Assembly (NCBI GenBank): GCA_020974905.1
Contig: CP087563.1
Coordinates: forward strand, 6,014,001-6,078,000
Source: Planctomycetes bacterium syqfu
Lineage (GTDB): Bacteria; Planctomycetota; Phycisphaerae; Phycisphaerales; Phycisphaeraceae
Length of the DNA stretch: 64,000 nt
Reading direction: 5' to 3'
Shown here: one piece after another, positions 9,287 to 17,202 of the stretch
Numbering within the stretch: the stretch's first letter is position 1
Layout: each line of letters begins with the position of its first letter
Made by a program: the position numbers and the translations under genes
Notes under the pieces: generated by a model
Database searches by the model: none
What the model was told of the DNA's origin: nothing
What the model saw: the letters and a program-made list of their open reading frames with translations, nothing else

Positions 9287-10192
9287 ATGGCCAAAGCAAT
9301 GTCAAATCAACTGGGACTCAGGCAAAGAACGTTTGGCATGACGTATGTCCGGACCTGGCAGACGCATCGGTTTGATCTGGCTGGTATCGGTTATGAGACA
9401 TGCAAGGCAGGGGGCGGGTATGACTGGCCGTGTGGCAATCGCCCTCAAGGGGTTTTGTTCCAATACACCTTGGCGGGGCGGGGATGTCTGCAGGTGGGTG
9501 ATGGGGCGGTGCAATCCGTGGGAGTCGGGCAGGCGATGTTGATCCCCATGCCTTCAGCGACACGTTACTTCATCGGCCGGGATTCGGATTGGGAGTTTAT
9601 CTGGATGATCCTTTCCGGTGATGGGGTGATGGAACTCAACGAGCAGTTGGTTGGGCAACTTGGGATGCGATTGAATTTGCCGTTGCACTCGCCGCCGGTG
9701 CAGCAGTGCGTGGACTTTTACCGACGCTTGATACAACGCAAAAAGTCGGACCAGCGATTGGATGAGTATGCGATCAATCAGTTTGTCCATCACTGGTGTT
9801 TATCGCTTCGGCAGTTCATACTCCAACCGGTTCGCCGGATACCCGAGCAGATTGCGCTGGTCCAACATTGGATGGCCGATCAGATGTCTGACTCGCAGAT
9901 GCGCGTGGAATCACTCGCCGAGGCTGCGGGTTATTCACGGTTTCACTTCAGCCGGATCTTTCGGGATGCGGTGGGCATGTCGCCTTACCAATATCTGATG
10001 CAGCTTCGGATGCGCCGTGCGCTGGAGTTGTTGACCACGACGGACCTGCCGATCAAGCAGATTGCTGGCGATGTCGGATTTGAGGAAGTCAGTTGGTTTA
10101 CCACCACGTTCAAAAAGCACATCGGTCAGACTCCCGGCGGGGTGCGCAAGGAGCAACGCGACATGGGTTGGAGTGAAGCGGTGCGACTGTGA
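9287..10192 (+). CDS. AraC family transcriptional regulator
   Basis: A 301-residue sugar-type activator: an N-terminal cupin-like sensing domain (about residues 15-150, with GRGCLQVGDGAVQSVGVGQA) and a C-terminal pair of helix-turn-helix motifs (ESLAEAAGYSRFHFSRIFRDA and IKQIAGDVGFEEVSWFTTTF). The start at 9287 is preceded by AAGGA at ten bases; a TTG at 9257 would be in frame but has no ribosome site. It is transcribed away from the GH4 gene across a 308-bp shared intergenic region, so control of that glycosidase is the natural inference. Confidence 0.88.
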   Translation: MAKAMSNQLGLRQRTFGMTYVRTWQTHRFDLAGIGYETCKAGGGYDWPCGNRPQGVLFQYTLAGRGCLQVGDGAVQSVGVGQAMLIPMPSATRYFIGRDSDWEFIWMILSGDGVMELNEQLVGQLGMRLNLPLHSPPVQQCVDFYRRLIQRKKSDQRLDEYAINQFVHHWCLSLRQFILQPVRRIPEQIALVQHWMADQMSDSQMRVESLAEAAGYSRFHFSRIFRDAVGMSPYQYLMQLRMRRALELLTTTDLPIKQIAGDVGFEEVSWFTTTFKKHIGQTPGGVRKEQRDMGWSEAVRL

Positions 10193-10368
10193 GTTGATTG
10201 TTCGTTGTGTTGAAGGTCGCGCTAAACCGCAAGCGGTTTTACAATTCGGACGAAATCCGACACCAAAGGTACTGCGAAGCACAATCCAAAATCCCAAATT
10301 CGAAATCCCAAATCGCTTTCGCTACAATGTTTCGTCCGAAACAGACTTTAACTCCCCGGAGCTCCATC

Positions 10369-10833
10369 ATGCCCAAGGTCATTGAAGGCAACATGCTCGC
10401 AGACGGTGCCAAGGTCGGCATTGTCGTCGCCCGTTTCAACGAATTTCTCACCGGCAAGCTCATTGACGGTGCTGTCGATGCGTTTAAGCGTCACGGCGGA
10501 GATGATGCCAACCTCACACAGGTCTGGGTGCCCGGCAGCTTTGAGCTTCCCGGCACGGCCCTGAAGATGGCTCAAAGCGGTAAGTACGATGCCATCATCT
10601 GTTTAGGTTGCGTAATCCGTGGCTCCACTGGACATTATGACTTTGTCGCTGCCGAAGCTGCCAAGGGGATCGGCCAGGCCGGGATGCAGTCGGGCGTTCC
10701 CGTGGTATTCGGCGTGATCACCGCGGATACACTTGAGCAGGCCATCGACCGATCCGGTGCCAAGCAGGGCAACAACGGTGGTAAAGCGATGCTCACCGCC
10801 ATTGAGATGATTAATCTTTACAAGCAGTTGTAA
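10369..10833 (+). CDS. ribH: 6,7-dimethyl-8-ribityllumazine synthase
   Basis: A 154-residue enzyme catalysing the penultimate step of riboflavin synthesis: condensation of 5-amino-6-ribitylaminouracil with 3,4-dihydroxy-2-butanone 4-phosphate. Signature segments are visible: ARFNEFLTGKL, WVPGSFELPGTALKMA, LGCVIRGSTGHYDFVA (with the catalytic His) and PVVFGVITADTLEQAIDRSG. Length fits the icosahedral RibH family. The ATG at 10369 has GGAG seven bases upstream. It heads the order ribH-nusB-ftsY, of which ribH-nusB is widely conserved. An AT-rich CCCAAAT-type repeat lies at about 10283-10316 just upstream. Confidence 0.95.
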   Translation: MPKVIEGNMLADGAKVGIVVARFNEFLTGKLIDGAVDAFKRHGGDDANLTQVWVPGSFELPGTALKMAQSGKYDAIICLGCVIRGSTGHYDFVAAEAAKGIGQAGMQSGVPVVFGVITADTLEQAIDRSGAKQGNNGGKAMLTAIEMINLYKQL

Positions 10834-10836
10834 GAC

Positions 10837-10943
10837 AGGGATTAGTGATTAGCCAATAGGGACTAGGACAAGGCATCCCAATGCGGTTGCGCTTGGTCCT
10901 ATTTGTCTTTTGCCTCATCCCCAATCCCCAATCCCTAATCCCT
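10837..10943. repeat. Inverted repeat between ribH and nusB
   Basis: AGGGATTAG at 10837 is mirrored by CTAATCCCT at 10935-10943, with a further imperfect pair inside (AATAGGGACTAGGACAA against TTGGTCCTATTT). The right arm contains tandem CCCCAATC units. No ORF is present. It separates ribH from nusB, so the latter probably has its own promoter. Confidence 0.6.
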
Positions 10944-10972
10944 CTTTAAAATCCTTGCTATACTACCCGTCT

Positions 10973-11476
10973 ATGCCAAAGCGACGTGAAATCCGAAGAT
11001 GTGCCATGCAGTTGCTTTACCAGATGGATGTGACGGGTGAGATTGAGCCCGATGTCCTTGCTGAATCGCTGGATGATGATTTTGATGATGCCCATACGCA
11101 GGATCAGGCAGTGAAGCTGTCGGTTGCCGCGTGGGCCAATCATGAGAAGGCCGATGAACTGGTTTGTGAACTGGCACCCAAGTGGCCGACCAATCGTCAG
11201 CCGCCGGTGGATCGCGCGTTGTTGCGTTTGGCATACCACGAGATGATCACCGGCTATGCCCCTGCTCGGGTTGCCATCAACGAAGCCATCGAGTTGGCCA
11301 AGCAGTATTGTGCGGAGCAAAGCCCCAGTTTCATCAACGGCGTACTCGACAAGGTTTTCAAAGACCTTCAAGAGAAGCAGCTCATCCCCAAGACGCCACA
11401 GACGCCGGTTTCAGATGATGACTGGCTGACGGATGCGGTGGAACCTGATTCGTCCGACACCCAAGCACGCGATTAA
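10973..11476 (+). CDS. nusB: Transcription antitermination factor NusB
   Basis: A 167-residue RNA-binding protein that joins NusE (ribosomal protein S10) at boxA in antitermination and rRNA transcription. The all-helical fold is seen from MPKRREIRRCAMQLLYQMDV through PPVDRALLRLAYHEMI, INEAIELAKQYC and FINGVLDKVFKDL. A roughly 30-residue acidic C-terminal tail (PVSDDDWLTDAVEPDSS) follows the domain. The ATG at 10973 has no Shine-Dalgarno, but a TATACT hexamer ends eight bases before it, suggesting a leaderless or very short-leader transcript. ftsY follows after 27 bases. Confidence 0.93.
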   Translation: MPKRREIRRCAMQLLYQMDVTGEIEPDVLAESLDDDFDDAHTQDQAVKLSVAAWANHEKADELVCELAPKWPTNRQPPVDRALLRLAYHEMITGYAPARVAINEAIELAKQYCAEQSPSFINGVLDKVFKDLQEKQLIPKTPQTPVSDDDWLTDAVEPDSSDTQARD

Positions 11477-11503
11477 TTGACACCCCCAAAACCAAAGAGA
11501 GCC

Positions 11504-12427
11504 ATGGGACTTTTCAAATCAGCATTCAATAAGATCAAGCAAGGCTTGGACAAGACGCGCTCCGTCTTTGTCAATGAAGTCCGCACCATCCTTTCGGGTA
11601 AACCGCTCTCCAAGGAACTGCTCAAGCAACTCGAAGCCCGCATGATCCAGTCGGACTTCGGCGTTAAGACCTCCCGCGAGCTCGTAGCAGACATCGAAGC
11701 AGCATGGGAACGTGACGAAATCTCCACCGGTGATCACGCACTGGCTTTCCTCAAGGATCAGCTTAACGCCTACTGGCCAGCCGAAGATCGATCCTTACAT
11801 TTTGCTGACAGCGGCCCGACCATCATTCTCGTTGCAGGCATCAATGGCGCAGGCAAGACCACCAGCATCGCCAAGATCGCCAAATCACTCCGAGACCAAA
11901 ACAAGAAAGTCATGCTCGCTGCATGCGACACCTTCCGCGCTGCAGCCGTCCAACAACTGGAAATCTGGTCCGAGCGTTTGGGTGTCGAAGTCATCAAGGG
12001 GCAGCAGGGCGGTGATCCGGCAGCGGTCGCGTTTGATGCCTGCGAAGCAGCGTTGTCACGTGGCGTGGATGTCCTGCTCATTGACACGGCTGGTCGTCTG
12101 CATACCCAAAAGCATTTGATGGATCAGCTTTCCAAAATCAAACGCGTGATCCAGAAGAAATTCCCCGAAGCACCGCATGAAGTGATTCTCGTGCTCGATG
12201 CGACCACCGGTCAAAACGCCGTGAACCAGGCCTCGGTCTTTGCTCAGTCGATTGATGTCAGTGGCATTTTCCTTGCCAAGCTCGACGGCACGGCACGCGG
12301 CGGGATCGTCGTTGCCATCCGCGAAGTCCTGGGTATCCCCGTCAAGTTCATCGGCGTTGGCGAAACCCCCGATGACGTCGAACCCTTCGTCCCCGACAAA
12401 TTCGTCGAGGCGATGTTCAGCGCCTAA
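11504..12427 (+). CDS. ftsY: Signal recognition particle receptor FtsY
   Basis: A 307-residue SRP GTPase that docks ribosome-SRP complexes at the inner membrane. It has the N domain (helical, to about residue 95) and G domain with GINGAGKTTSIAKIAK (P-loop), DTFRAAAVQQL, DTAGRLHTQKHLMDQL, TKLDGTARGG-type G4 (AKLDGTARGG) and IPVKFIGVGETPDDVEPF. The acidic A domain of enterobacterial FtsY is absent; only a short amphipathic start (MGLFKSAFNKIKQGLDKTR) remains for lipid contact. The start at 11504 is chosen over 11477 because the N domain starts at MGLF and AGAGAG precedes it. Confidence 0.95.
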   Translation: MGLFKSAFNKIKQGLDKTRSVFVNEVRTILSGKPLSKELLKQLEARMIQSDFGVKTSRELVADIEAAWERDEISTGDHALAFLKDQLNAYWPAEDRSLHFADSGPTIILVAGINGAGKTTSIAKIAKSLRDQNKKVMLAACDTFRAAAVQQLEIWSERLGVEVIKGQQGGDPAAVAFDACEAALSRGVDVLLIDTAGRLHTQKHLMDQLSKIKRVIQKKFPEAPHEVILVLDATTGQNAVNQASVFAQSIDVSGIFLAKLDGTARGGIVVAIREVLGIPVKFIGVGETPDDVEPFVPDKFVEAMFSA

Positions 12428-12566
12428 GTTTTTTTCAATGCATTCAGTGCTCCGATGCCATGATGTCTGATAATCATGGGGATAATGCTGCGCCGGTCAT
12501 GCATGTCTGAGAACCTGCGACGTTGTCGATAATCCAATAGGTTTTATCCAACCGTCGGAGTTTGTG

Positions 12567-13706
12567 ATGCGACATGGCGTCAGACATTTTCCTGCGCTCG
12601 ATGCACTGCGTGGTGTTGCTGCTGTGCTGATTGTGCTCCATCATTTCCGCATTCTCAGCGTGCTGGATAACAATCTCATCGTGCACAGTCGGTTGATGGT
12701 GGATCTGTTTTTCGTGATCTCCGGCTTTGTCATCGCTTATCAATATCAGCGTCGACTCACGTCCCCGCGAGATATCATCGGTTTTCAAAAGCGTCGGTTC
12801 TGGCGGTTGTATCCGTTGCATTTGCTGATGCTCGGTGTGTTCGTTGGGATCGAGACACTCAAATATCTGGCGTTTCACGTCGGCCACGTTCAGAGTATCG
12901 AGCCGGGCTTTACCAGCAATCCGCCGATGGCAATTCTGAGTAACTTGCTTCTGGTTCATTCGCTTGGTGTGCATGAGATGACGACGTTTAACTTCCCAAG
13001 CTGGTCGATCAGTGTGGAGTTTTATACGTATTTGATCTTCGCGGTGATGACGGTGCTGACACCTGGGCGCTTGCGTGTATGGTGTTATGCGGGGATGGCG
13101 TTGGTGGGTGCGATACTGCTCAAAACGTTTGGCACGCACTTTACCCATGCCCAGGATTTGGGTTTGTTCCGCTGTCTGTTCTCGTTTTTTGTTGGGTGTG
13201 TGACCGCCAACATTTTTACCCATCTGCATACCAAGGCGTGGCAGAGCCGATCATGGGTCGCATGGGGGTTGATGTTGCTCGCAGGGGGCATGGTTTATGG
13301 GCGGGTTGGTTTGTATGCCTTACCGATCGTGTTTGGGGCGATGATTCTTTCACTGGTTGGTTTGCCTGAGAAGTCCGCGTTAAGCAGTTTGATGCGACAC
13401 CGGTTTTTGCAGTACATGGGGCGAATCAGTTACTCGGTTTACATGACCCATGCTGCGGTGATCTGGGGTGTGAAATTGGTTCTGATCAAGGTGATGGGCA
13501 TCCCGATGGCAGGGGGGTATCTGCAGGTCGGTCTGTTGGGTTCAGTGATTTTGACGTCAGTGTTGCTTGCCATGGTTTGGTGTATTTCGCATCTGACATG
13601 GCGGTGGGTGGAAGAACCGTTCCGCATCAAGACGCCGAAAACTGAGCCATTTGGCGATTGGCAACACGATCAACAGCCACAACAAGCAAGACTTCAAGCA
13701 GCCTGA
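12567..13706 (+). CDS. Acyltransferase 3 family membrane protein (OafA/YrhL-like)
   Basis: A 379-residue integral membrane protein with about ten hydrophobic helices that is expected to transfer an acyl (often acetyl) group to surface carbohydrate. The hallmark start FPALDALRGVAAVLIVLHH contains the R-G motif and the catalytic His. VDLFFVISGFVIAYQYQRR follows, and SWSISVEFYTYLIF carries the S-x-E-x-x-x-Y signature. The C-terminus ends in a short cytoplasmic tail. GGAG lies six bases before the ATG at 12567. No glycan genes are next to it, so the acceptor is unknown. Confidence 0.9.
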   Translation: MRHGVRHFPALDALRGVAAVLIVLHHFRILSVLDNNLIVHSRLMVDLFFVISGFVIAYQYQRRLTSPRDIIGFQKRRFWRLYPLHLLMLGVFVGIETLKYLAFHVGHVQSIEPGFTSNPPMAILSNLLLVHSLGVHEMTTFNFPSWSISVEFYTYLIFAVMTVLTPGRLRVWCYAGMALVGAILLKTFGTHFTHAQDLGLFRCLFSFFVGCVTANIFTHLHTKAWQSRSWVAWGLMLLAGGMVYGRVGLYALPIVFGAMILSLVGLPEKSALSSLMRHRFLQYMGRISYSVYMTHAAVIWGVKLVLIKVMGIPMAGGYLQVGLLGSVILTSVLLAMVWCISHLTWRWVEEPFRIKTPKTEPFGDWQHDQQPQQARLQAA

Positions 13707-13845
13707 GTCTGAAGCGGATGCGTTTGCATTAAGATCGGTTCAGATATTTGCCAAGCATAGATAGCCAGGATTCCCATCGGTAGCACCGTTATCCCTCTGG
13801 CCATCATCGGGGCATACGCCAATCAACACATGTTATGATGTAGCC

Positions 13846-14265
13846 ATGACCCGCCGCCATGCTATCGTGATATTCGATGGGGAATGTAGCTTCTGCTCCA
13901 GCAGCGTGCAGTTCATCATTCGCCATGATCCCGAAGGATACTTCAAGTTCTGCCCATCCCAATCGGAGACGGCTGAGCTAATCCGCCGGGCCTATGACGT
14001 CGCCAACGTCACCGGCACGATGATTCTCATTCAGCACGGTCTTGCCTACACGCACAGTGATGCTGTCCTGCGCATCGCCAGCCGACTCAATGCACCGTGG
14101 AAATTCGCCAAGGTGTTTTTGATCGTCCCCAGCTGCATCCGCAACACGATGTACCGCTTCGTCTCCGCCAACCGCAAACGCCTGCCGGGTAAGAAGCAAG
14201 CCTGCATGATGCCCACCGATGACGTGCGCCAGCGGTTTGAGATTGCTGATGAGGATTGGCGTTAA
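13846..14265 (+). CDS. DUF393 family thiol-disulfide oxidoreductase-like protein
   Basis: A 139-residue protein of the DUF393 (YuxK) family: IVIFDGECSFCSSSVQFI gives the family start with the redox-like pair Cys14/Cys17, and CPSQSETAELIR follows. Family members are predicted thioredoxin-fold proteins with no settled substrate. There is no Shine-Dalgarno; TATGAT at 13834-13839 ends six bases before the ATG, so the message may be leaderless. The 3' end overlaps the converging toxin gene by four bases. Confidence 0.85.
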   Translation: MTRRHAIVIFDGECSFCSSSVQFIIRHDPEGYFKFCPSQSETAELIRRAYDVANVTGTMILIQHGLAYTHSDAVLRIASRLNAPWKFAKVFLIVPSCIRNTMYRFVSANRKRLPGKKQACMMPTDDVRQRFEIADEDWR

Positions 14266-14660
14266 TCGGTAAACAGTCGGATATCAAGATGCGCTTGGTA
14301 GTGGGTGAAGTCTTTGTCCGATGTGTAGAGTTGCATCGACTCCATCACGCTGACTGCGCAGATCAGAAAATCAGTATGCGAGCCCTGAATGCCTTTAGAT
14401 CGGCAGATATTGAAGAAGCTGGCAGCAGCTTCGTAGTGCGCAGTGGTGATTGGGAAATCGGTGAATGCAGCCAGGTGATTTTTGAGTAGTTCAAATTGTT
14501 TGAGGTCCGCGACACCACTTAGAATTTCCTGACGGATGGGCCCGAGCATGACAACCTGGTTATTGGTGATTAACCCCGTGAGTTTGGCTGCGATGTGTTG
14601 ATCCGACTTTTTGCGGCGAAGGGCAGATGACCAGACACACGTGTCGACAATCACGCTCAT
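14262..14660 (-). CDS. PIN-domain ribonuclease toxin (VapC-like)
   Basis: A 132-residue PIN domain. The first acidic residue is in VIVDTCVWSSAL (Asp6), followed by GPIRQEILSGV (Glu near 45) and GSHTDFLICAVSV with the third acidic position. Length is standard for VapC toxins, which cleave RNA using a Mg2+ centre. The start overlaps the antitoxin gene by four bases (ATGA), the usual type II toxin-antitoxin order with the antitoxin first. Its stop overlaps the end of the DUF393 gene on the other strand by four bases. Confidence 0.88.
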   Translation of the reverse strand: MSVIVDTCVWSSALRRKKSDQHIAAKLTGLITNNQVVMLGPIRQEILSGVADLKQFELLKNHLAAFTDFPITTAHYEAAASFFNICRSKGIQGSHTDFLICAVSVMESMQLYTSDKDFTHYQAHLDIRLFTD

Positions 14661-14854
14661 CGCTTGCGTCCCTTTTTGTAGTTGTACTTGGGATCGAAAT
14701 CCACCTGGCCGAAAAGACTGACCATTTCCATCTGCTTGAGATGTTGAATGTAAGTTGTCAGGGCAGTAGTCACCGCTTCCTTCTTGGTCTTGTGCTTACC
14801 AATTCGTACAGCTTCCAGAATTAATGAATCGTCAATGGCGAGATTTGTCGGCAT
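14657..14854 (-). CDS. VapB-like antitoxin
   Basis: A 65-residue protein. The N-terminal half (MPTNLAIDDSLILEAVRIG, then KTKKEAVTTALTTYIQ) has the ribbon-helix-helix pattern of VapB/DUF2191 antitoxins; the C-terminal half (LFGQVDFDPKYNYKKGRKR) fits the toxin-wrapping tail. AAGGAGG lies six bases before the ATG, the best ribosome site in this stretch. It is expected to neutralise the overlapping PIN toxin and to repress its own promoter. Confidence 0.85.
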   Translation of the reverse strand: MPTNLAIDDSLILEAVRIGKHKTKKEAVTTALTTYIQHLKQMEMVSLFGQVDFDPKYNYKKGRKR

Positions 14855-14883
14855 GGTCTACCTCCTTGGATCACACATTATTT

Positions 14884-14901
14884 TACACATCAACTTGTGT
14901 A
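14884..14901. promoter_or_regulatory. Inverted repeat TACACA-N6-TGTGTA, candidate antitoxin operator
   Basis: A perfect 6-6-6 inverted repeat lies 29 bases upstream of the VapB-like start. Ribbon-helix-helix antitoxins usually bind such repeats in their own promoter. Binding is inferred only from position. Confidence 0.5.
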
Positions 14902-14932
14902 GCAGCAATAGAAACTGTCGCATGAGTTACTC

Positions 14933-15376
14933 TCAGTATTGCAACTTCTTAAACAACACCGACTGAAACTCCCCACATTCCGGGCATTGATTGTCATGCA
15001 CCCGTAAATCGTATTGACACTTGATACACAGGCCTTTTTTGATCGGTCGCAGTCGCCACCATGTTAGGACTTCACCGATGATGGCACCAATGATCCAGGC
15101 GATGATATAGGCACCAATCGTAATCTGAGAAACATCGCCCAGCAGCATCCAATAAACTACTGATGGCTCAAAGACTCCGTTCTCACGCATGATCGGATGA
15201 TGGCCGAAAGTATTTGACAGCAATTCAAACATTGGTAGCCGTTGGTGATGCCAGACAAAATGAAACGCAATGCTTTGAAATGCAATGTGTGGCATGGCTA
15301 GCCAGAAAGTCCATTTCTTGCGATAACGTTTGGTTATGGCTTTCTTTTCAGCTTCAGTTGGTGATTCATATGACAT
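14933..15376 (-). CDS. Membrane protein with C-terminal zinc ribbon
   Basis: A 147-residue protein of unknown function. Two hydrophobic stretches (WLAMPHIAFQSIAFHFVW and ITIGAYIIAWIIGAIIGEVL) precede a C-terminal CIKCQYDLRVHDNQCPECG, a four-cysteine zinc ribbon with the YDLR core. This ribbon recurs in many planctomycete membrane proteins; another copy is at 41115, there with the ribbon first. The N-terminal part is charged and probably cytoplasmic. There is no clear ribosome site. It lies between the toxin-antitoxin pair and another small membrane gene on the same strand. Confidence 0.65.
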   Translation of the reverse strand: MSYESPTEAEKKAITKRYRKKWTFWLAMPHIAFQSIAFHFVWHHQRLPMFELLSNTFGHHPIMRENGVFEPSVVYWMLLGDVSQITIGAYIIAWIIGAIIGEVLTWWRLRPIKKGLCIKCQYDLRVHDNQCPECGEFQSVLFKKLQY

Positions 15377-15394
15377 GGTTAATCACGCTTGAAA

Positions 15395-15754
15395 TCAAAA
15401 CGTCTTACTCTGCGGGTAATGGTGTTTGATCAGATACCAACGCAGGTAAATGATGATTGCCAGATTCACACCCTTGGCAAGGATCAGCCAGGACTGCACA
15501 ACATACGCTTCGCGGAAGTCCGACAGGCCGAAGGTCAGGAAGGCCAACGCGTAGAGTAACTCCAAAGATGTCCGTCGGTGTTTGGCAAAACGGATGAGCA
15601 CCGCCACGGTGAAACCCACCCAGAAACAGCCCTCAACGAGATTGATCCAGTGATAGGGTTGGAGATACCAGTCTTCTGATGGTCCCCCGGACGTGTTACC
15701 CGGCGTGTATGTCCACCATGTGTGAAACCACAGATAATCAATGAGTCCCCGCAT
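15395..15754 (-). CDS. Hypothetical membrane protein
   Basis: A 119-residue protein not recognised. Three hydrophobic segments are visible (LVEGCFWVGFTVAVLIRF, LLYALAFLTFGLSDF, LILAKGVNLAIIIYLRWYLI), with an aromatic-rich N-terminus (LWFHTWWTYTPG). No Shine-Dalgarno exists, but a perfect TATAAT (15761-15766, minus strand) ends six bases before the ATG, which supports a leaderless transcript and supports the ORF being real. Confidence 0.55.
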   Translation of the reverse strand: MRGLIDYLWFHTWWTYTPGNTSGGPSEDWYLQPYHWINLVEGCFWVGFTVAVLIRFAKHRRTSLELLYALAFLTFGLSDFREAYVVQSWLILAKGVNLAIIIYLRWYLIKHHYPQSKTF

Positions 15755-15760
15755 GGTAAA

Positions 15761-15766
15761 ATTATA
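15761..15766 (-). promoter_or_regulatory. TATAAT -10 box immediately before an ATG
   Basis: A perfect -10 hexamer on the minus strand is separated by six bases (TTTACC) from the ATG at 15754. Transcription would start at or next to the start codon. No convincing -35 is seen. Confidence 0.45.
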
Positions 15767-15817
15767 CCTGCGGATGCGTGTTTGAGATCAGCAAGGTCAC
15801 GATGTTTTTGACCTGCG

Positions 15818-16225
15818 GTTAAACCCCGCGTCGACACGACTTTCTCTGATACACATCTTCAACCGGTTTGGTCTTAGCTGTAGCATCGGTTCATGGGGGG
15901 CGATCACAGACTTTTTCGTGTCAATCTTCACATGCGCCATCGGCAGTTACTGGCTCGATTTGCTTTGAGCAACGCCGTCCACTCACCGGTTGCTTGAACG
16001 AGACCAGCACGCCTCCAAAATTCAGGAATATGAAATGAGCTTCCGAGGCGTACGAGTCTGTTGCAAAAAACAGGTGAGTGGCCGGCGTTGCTGCATGTAG
16101 CTTAGCGCGTGTATCGTGCATGGCGACAGAGTAGCCAATTTTCACAGGGATGTGACGCAACATCCTTGAACCGATGCCTTGGCTGGTTGTGTATAAGGGA
16201 ATGTTGTGTCACGCGGGGTTCACCT
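15818..16225. repeat. Giant imperfect palindrome of about 400 bp
   Basis: The two halves are diverged reverse complements about a centre near 16030. Outer arms: AACCCCGCGT...GACAC near 15822-15838 against GTGTCACGCGGGGTT near 16207-16221. Middle: AGCATCGGTTCA (15882) against TGAACCGATGC (16167-16177). Inner: GCAACGCCGTCCACTCACC (15969-15987) against a single-mismatch partner at 16073-16091, then ACGCCTC (near 16010) against GAGGCGT (near 16045). From 15882 inward the alignment needs no gaps. The 80-codon minus-strand ORF inside (15921-16163) looks like a by-product. A MITE-like element or a large structured RNA are the main options. Confidence 0.8.
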
Positions 16226-16233
16226 AAAAAAAG

Positions 16234-16554
16234 TCACAGATGCAACAGTGAAGCAATCCCGCAGTAACAGACGAATATGATAAGCAGCATTTCTACAGTC
16301 AATGTGCAAAGTGCCAGTAAACGTACTTTACGATTACCATGGGCATAGGGTTTGATTGCAAGTCCGACACTTATTGCTATGGGGATAATCCACTGGACAA
16401 TGAAGCTTAGTGGATCAATGCGATATAGGTGGGTTATTGATGCTGTGACCAAAAGGCACCATATACAGCAAGCCAATGAAACTGCCAGGCGTACTGTTAG
16501 CGATTGCAAATAAGCTGCATCAGTTGATCGTGATCTTGGTTGTTCCCCAGGCAT
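16234..16554 (-). CDS. Hypothetical small membrane protein
   Basis: A 106-residue protein not recognised. Three hydrophobic segments (VRLAVSLACCIWCLLVTASI, FIVQWIIPIAISVGLAI, LLALCTLTVEMLLIIFVCYC) follow a polar start. It ends just outside the giant palindrome and begins 18 bases after the lexA stop, on the same strand, so it could be read from the lexA transcript. No ribosome site is obvious. Function is unknown. Confidence 0.5.
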   Translation of the reverse strand: MPGEQPRSRSTDAAYLQSLTVRLAVSLACCIWCLLVTASITHLYRIDPLSFIVQWIIPIAISVGLAIKPYAHGNRKVRLLALCTLTVEMLLIIFVCYCGIASLLHL

Positions 16555-16572
16555 TTACAGGCCCAAGCATGA

Positions 16573-17202
16573 TCAATACGTTCGGATCACGCCGATGACG
16601 ATGCCTTGGATTTTGACGTCGTCGACGATGATGGGTTCGTACTTGTCGTTGGCAGGTTGGAGGCGGAACTTGCCGTTCTTTTCTTTGTAGAACTTTTTCA
16701 AAGTTGCTTCGCCGGTGTCCAGCAGGGCGACGACGGTTTGGCCGTTGTAAGCGGTGTTGGTTTTGCGGATGACGACCATGTCACCGGTGCGGATTTGTTC
16801 GTCGATCATGGAATCGCCACGGACTTCCAGGACGTAGGTGTCCTTGCCGTTGCGGACATCGAAGAGGTCTTCGAGGTCGAGGTATTCCTTGTCTTCGATG
16901 GCTTCGATGGGGTTACCGGCTGCGATCGTGCCAACCAGGGGCAGGCGGGTGTTGCGTTCTTCGTCGGGCGGCTGGAAGTCTGCATTAACTTCCAAAGAGC
17001 GAGCCTTGTTGGGTTGGCGAATAAGGACGCCTTTTTTGATGAGCGCTTCGACGTGTTCGAATACGGTAACCTTGCTGACGCTGAGTGCATCGGCCAGCTC
17101 CTGCATCGTCGGCGAATAGCCCCTTGCTCGGCGAGACTGGTGAATGCGACGGACGATGTCCAGTTGCTTGGGCGTCAGATTCGGTGAGTGTGGGGCTTTC
17201 AT
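16573..17202 (-). CDS. lexA: LexA repressor (SOS response)
   Basis: A 209-residue repressor-protease. The N-terminal winged helix (residues 8-72, QLDIVRRIHQSRRARGYSPT) binds SOS boxes. The self-cleavage site is Ala95-Gly96 in GTIAAGNP, and the S24 dyad is Ser131 (GDSMID) and Lys169 (EATLKKF). RecA filaments trigger cleavage after DNA damage. GGAGGTGA precedes the ATG, a strong ribosome site. An upstream ORF in another frame runs 218 bases into this gene. No SOS box of a known type was found, but planctomycete boxes are poorly defined. Confidence 0.95.
   Translation of the reverse strand: MKAPHSPNLTPKQLDIVRRIHQSRRARGYSPTMQELADALSVSKVTVFEHVEALIKKGVLIRQPNKARSLEVNADFQPPDEERNTRLPLVGTIAAGNPIEAIEDKEYLDLEDLFDVRNGKDTYVLEVRGDSMIDEQIRTGDMVVIRKTNTAYNGQTVVALLDTGEATLKKFYKEKNGKFRLQPANDKYEPIIVDDVKIQGIVIGVIRTY

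Noticed and set aside
10198-10368. FMN riboswitch ahead of ribH
   Set aside because: The leader shows only a low-complexity CCCAAAT repeat and none of the conserved RFN element segments I would expect.
15921-16163. An 80-codon minus-strand ORF in the giant palindrome
   Set aside because: It spans the centre of the palindrome, has no ribosome site and no protein-like pattern.
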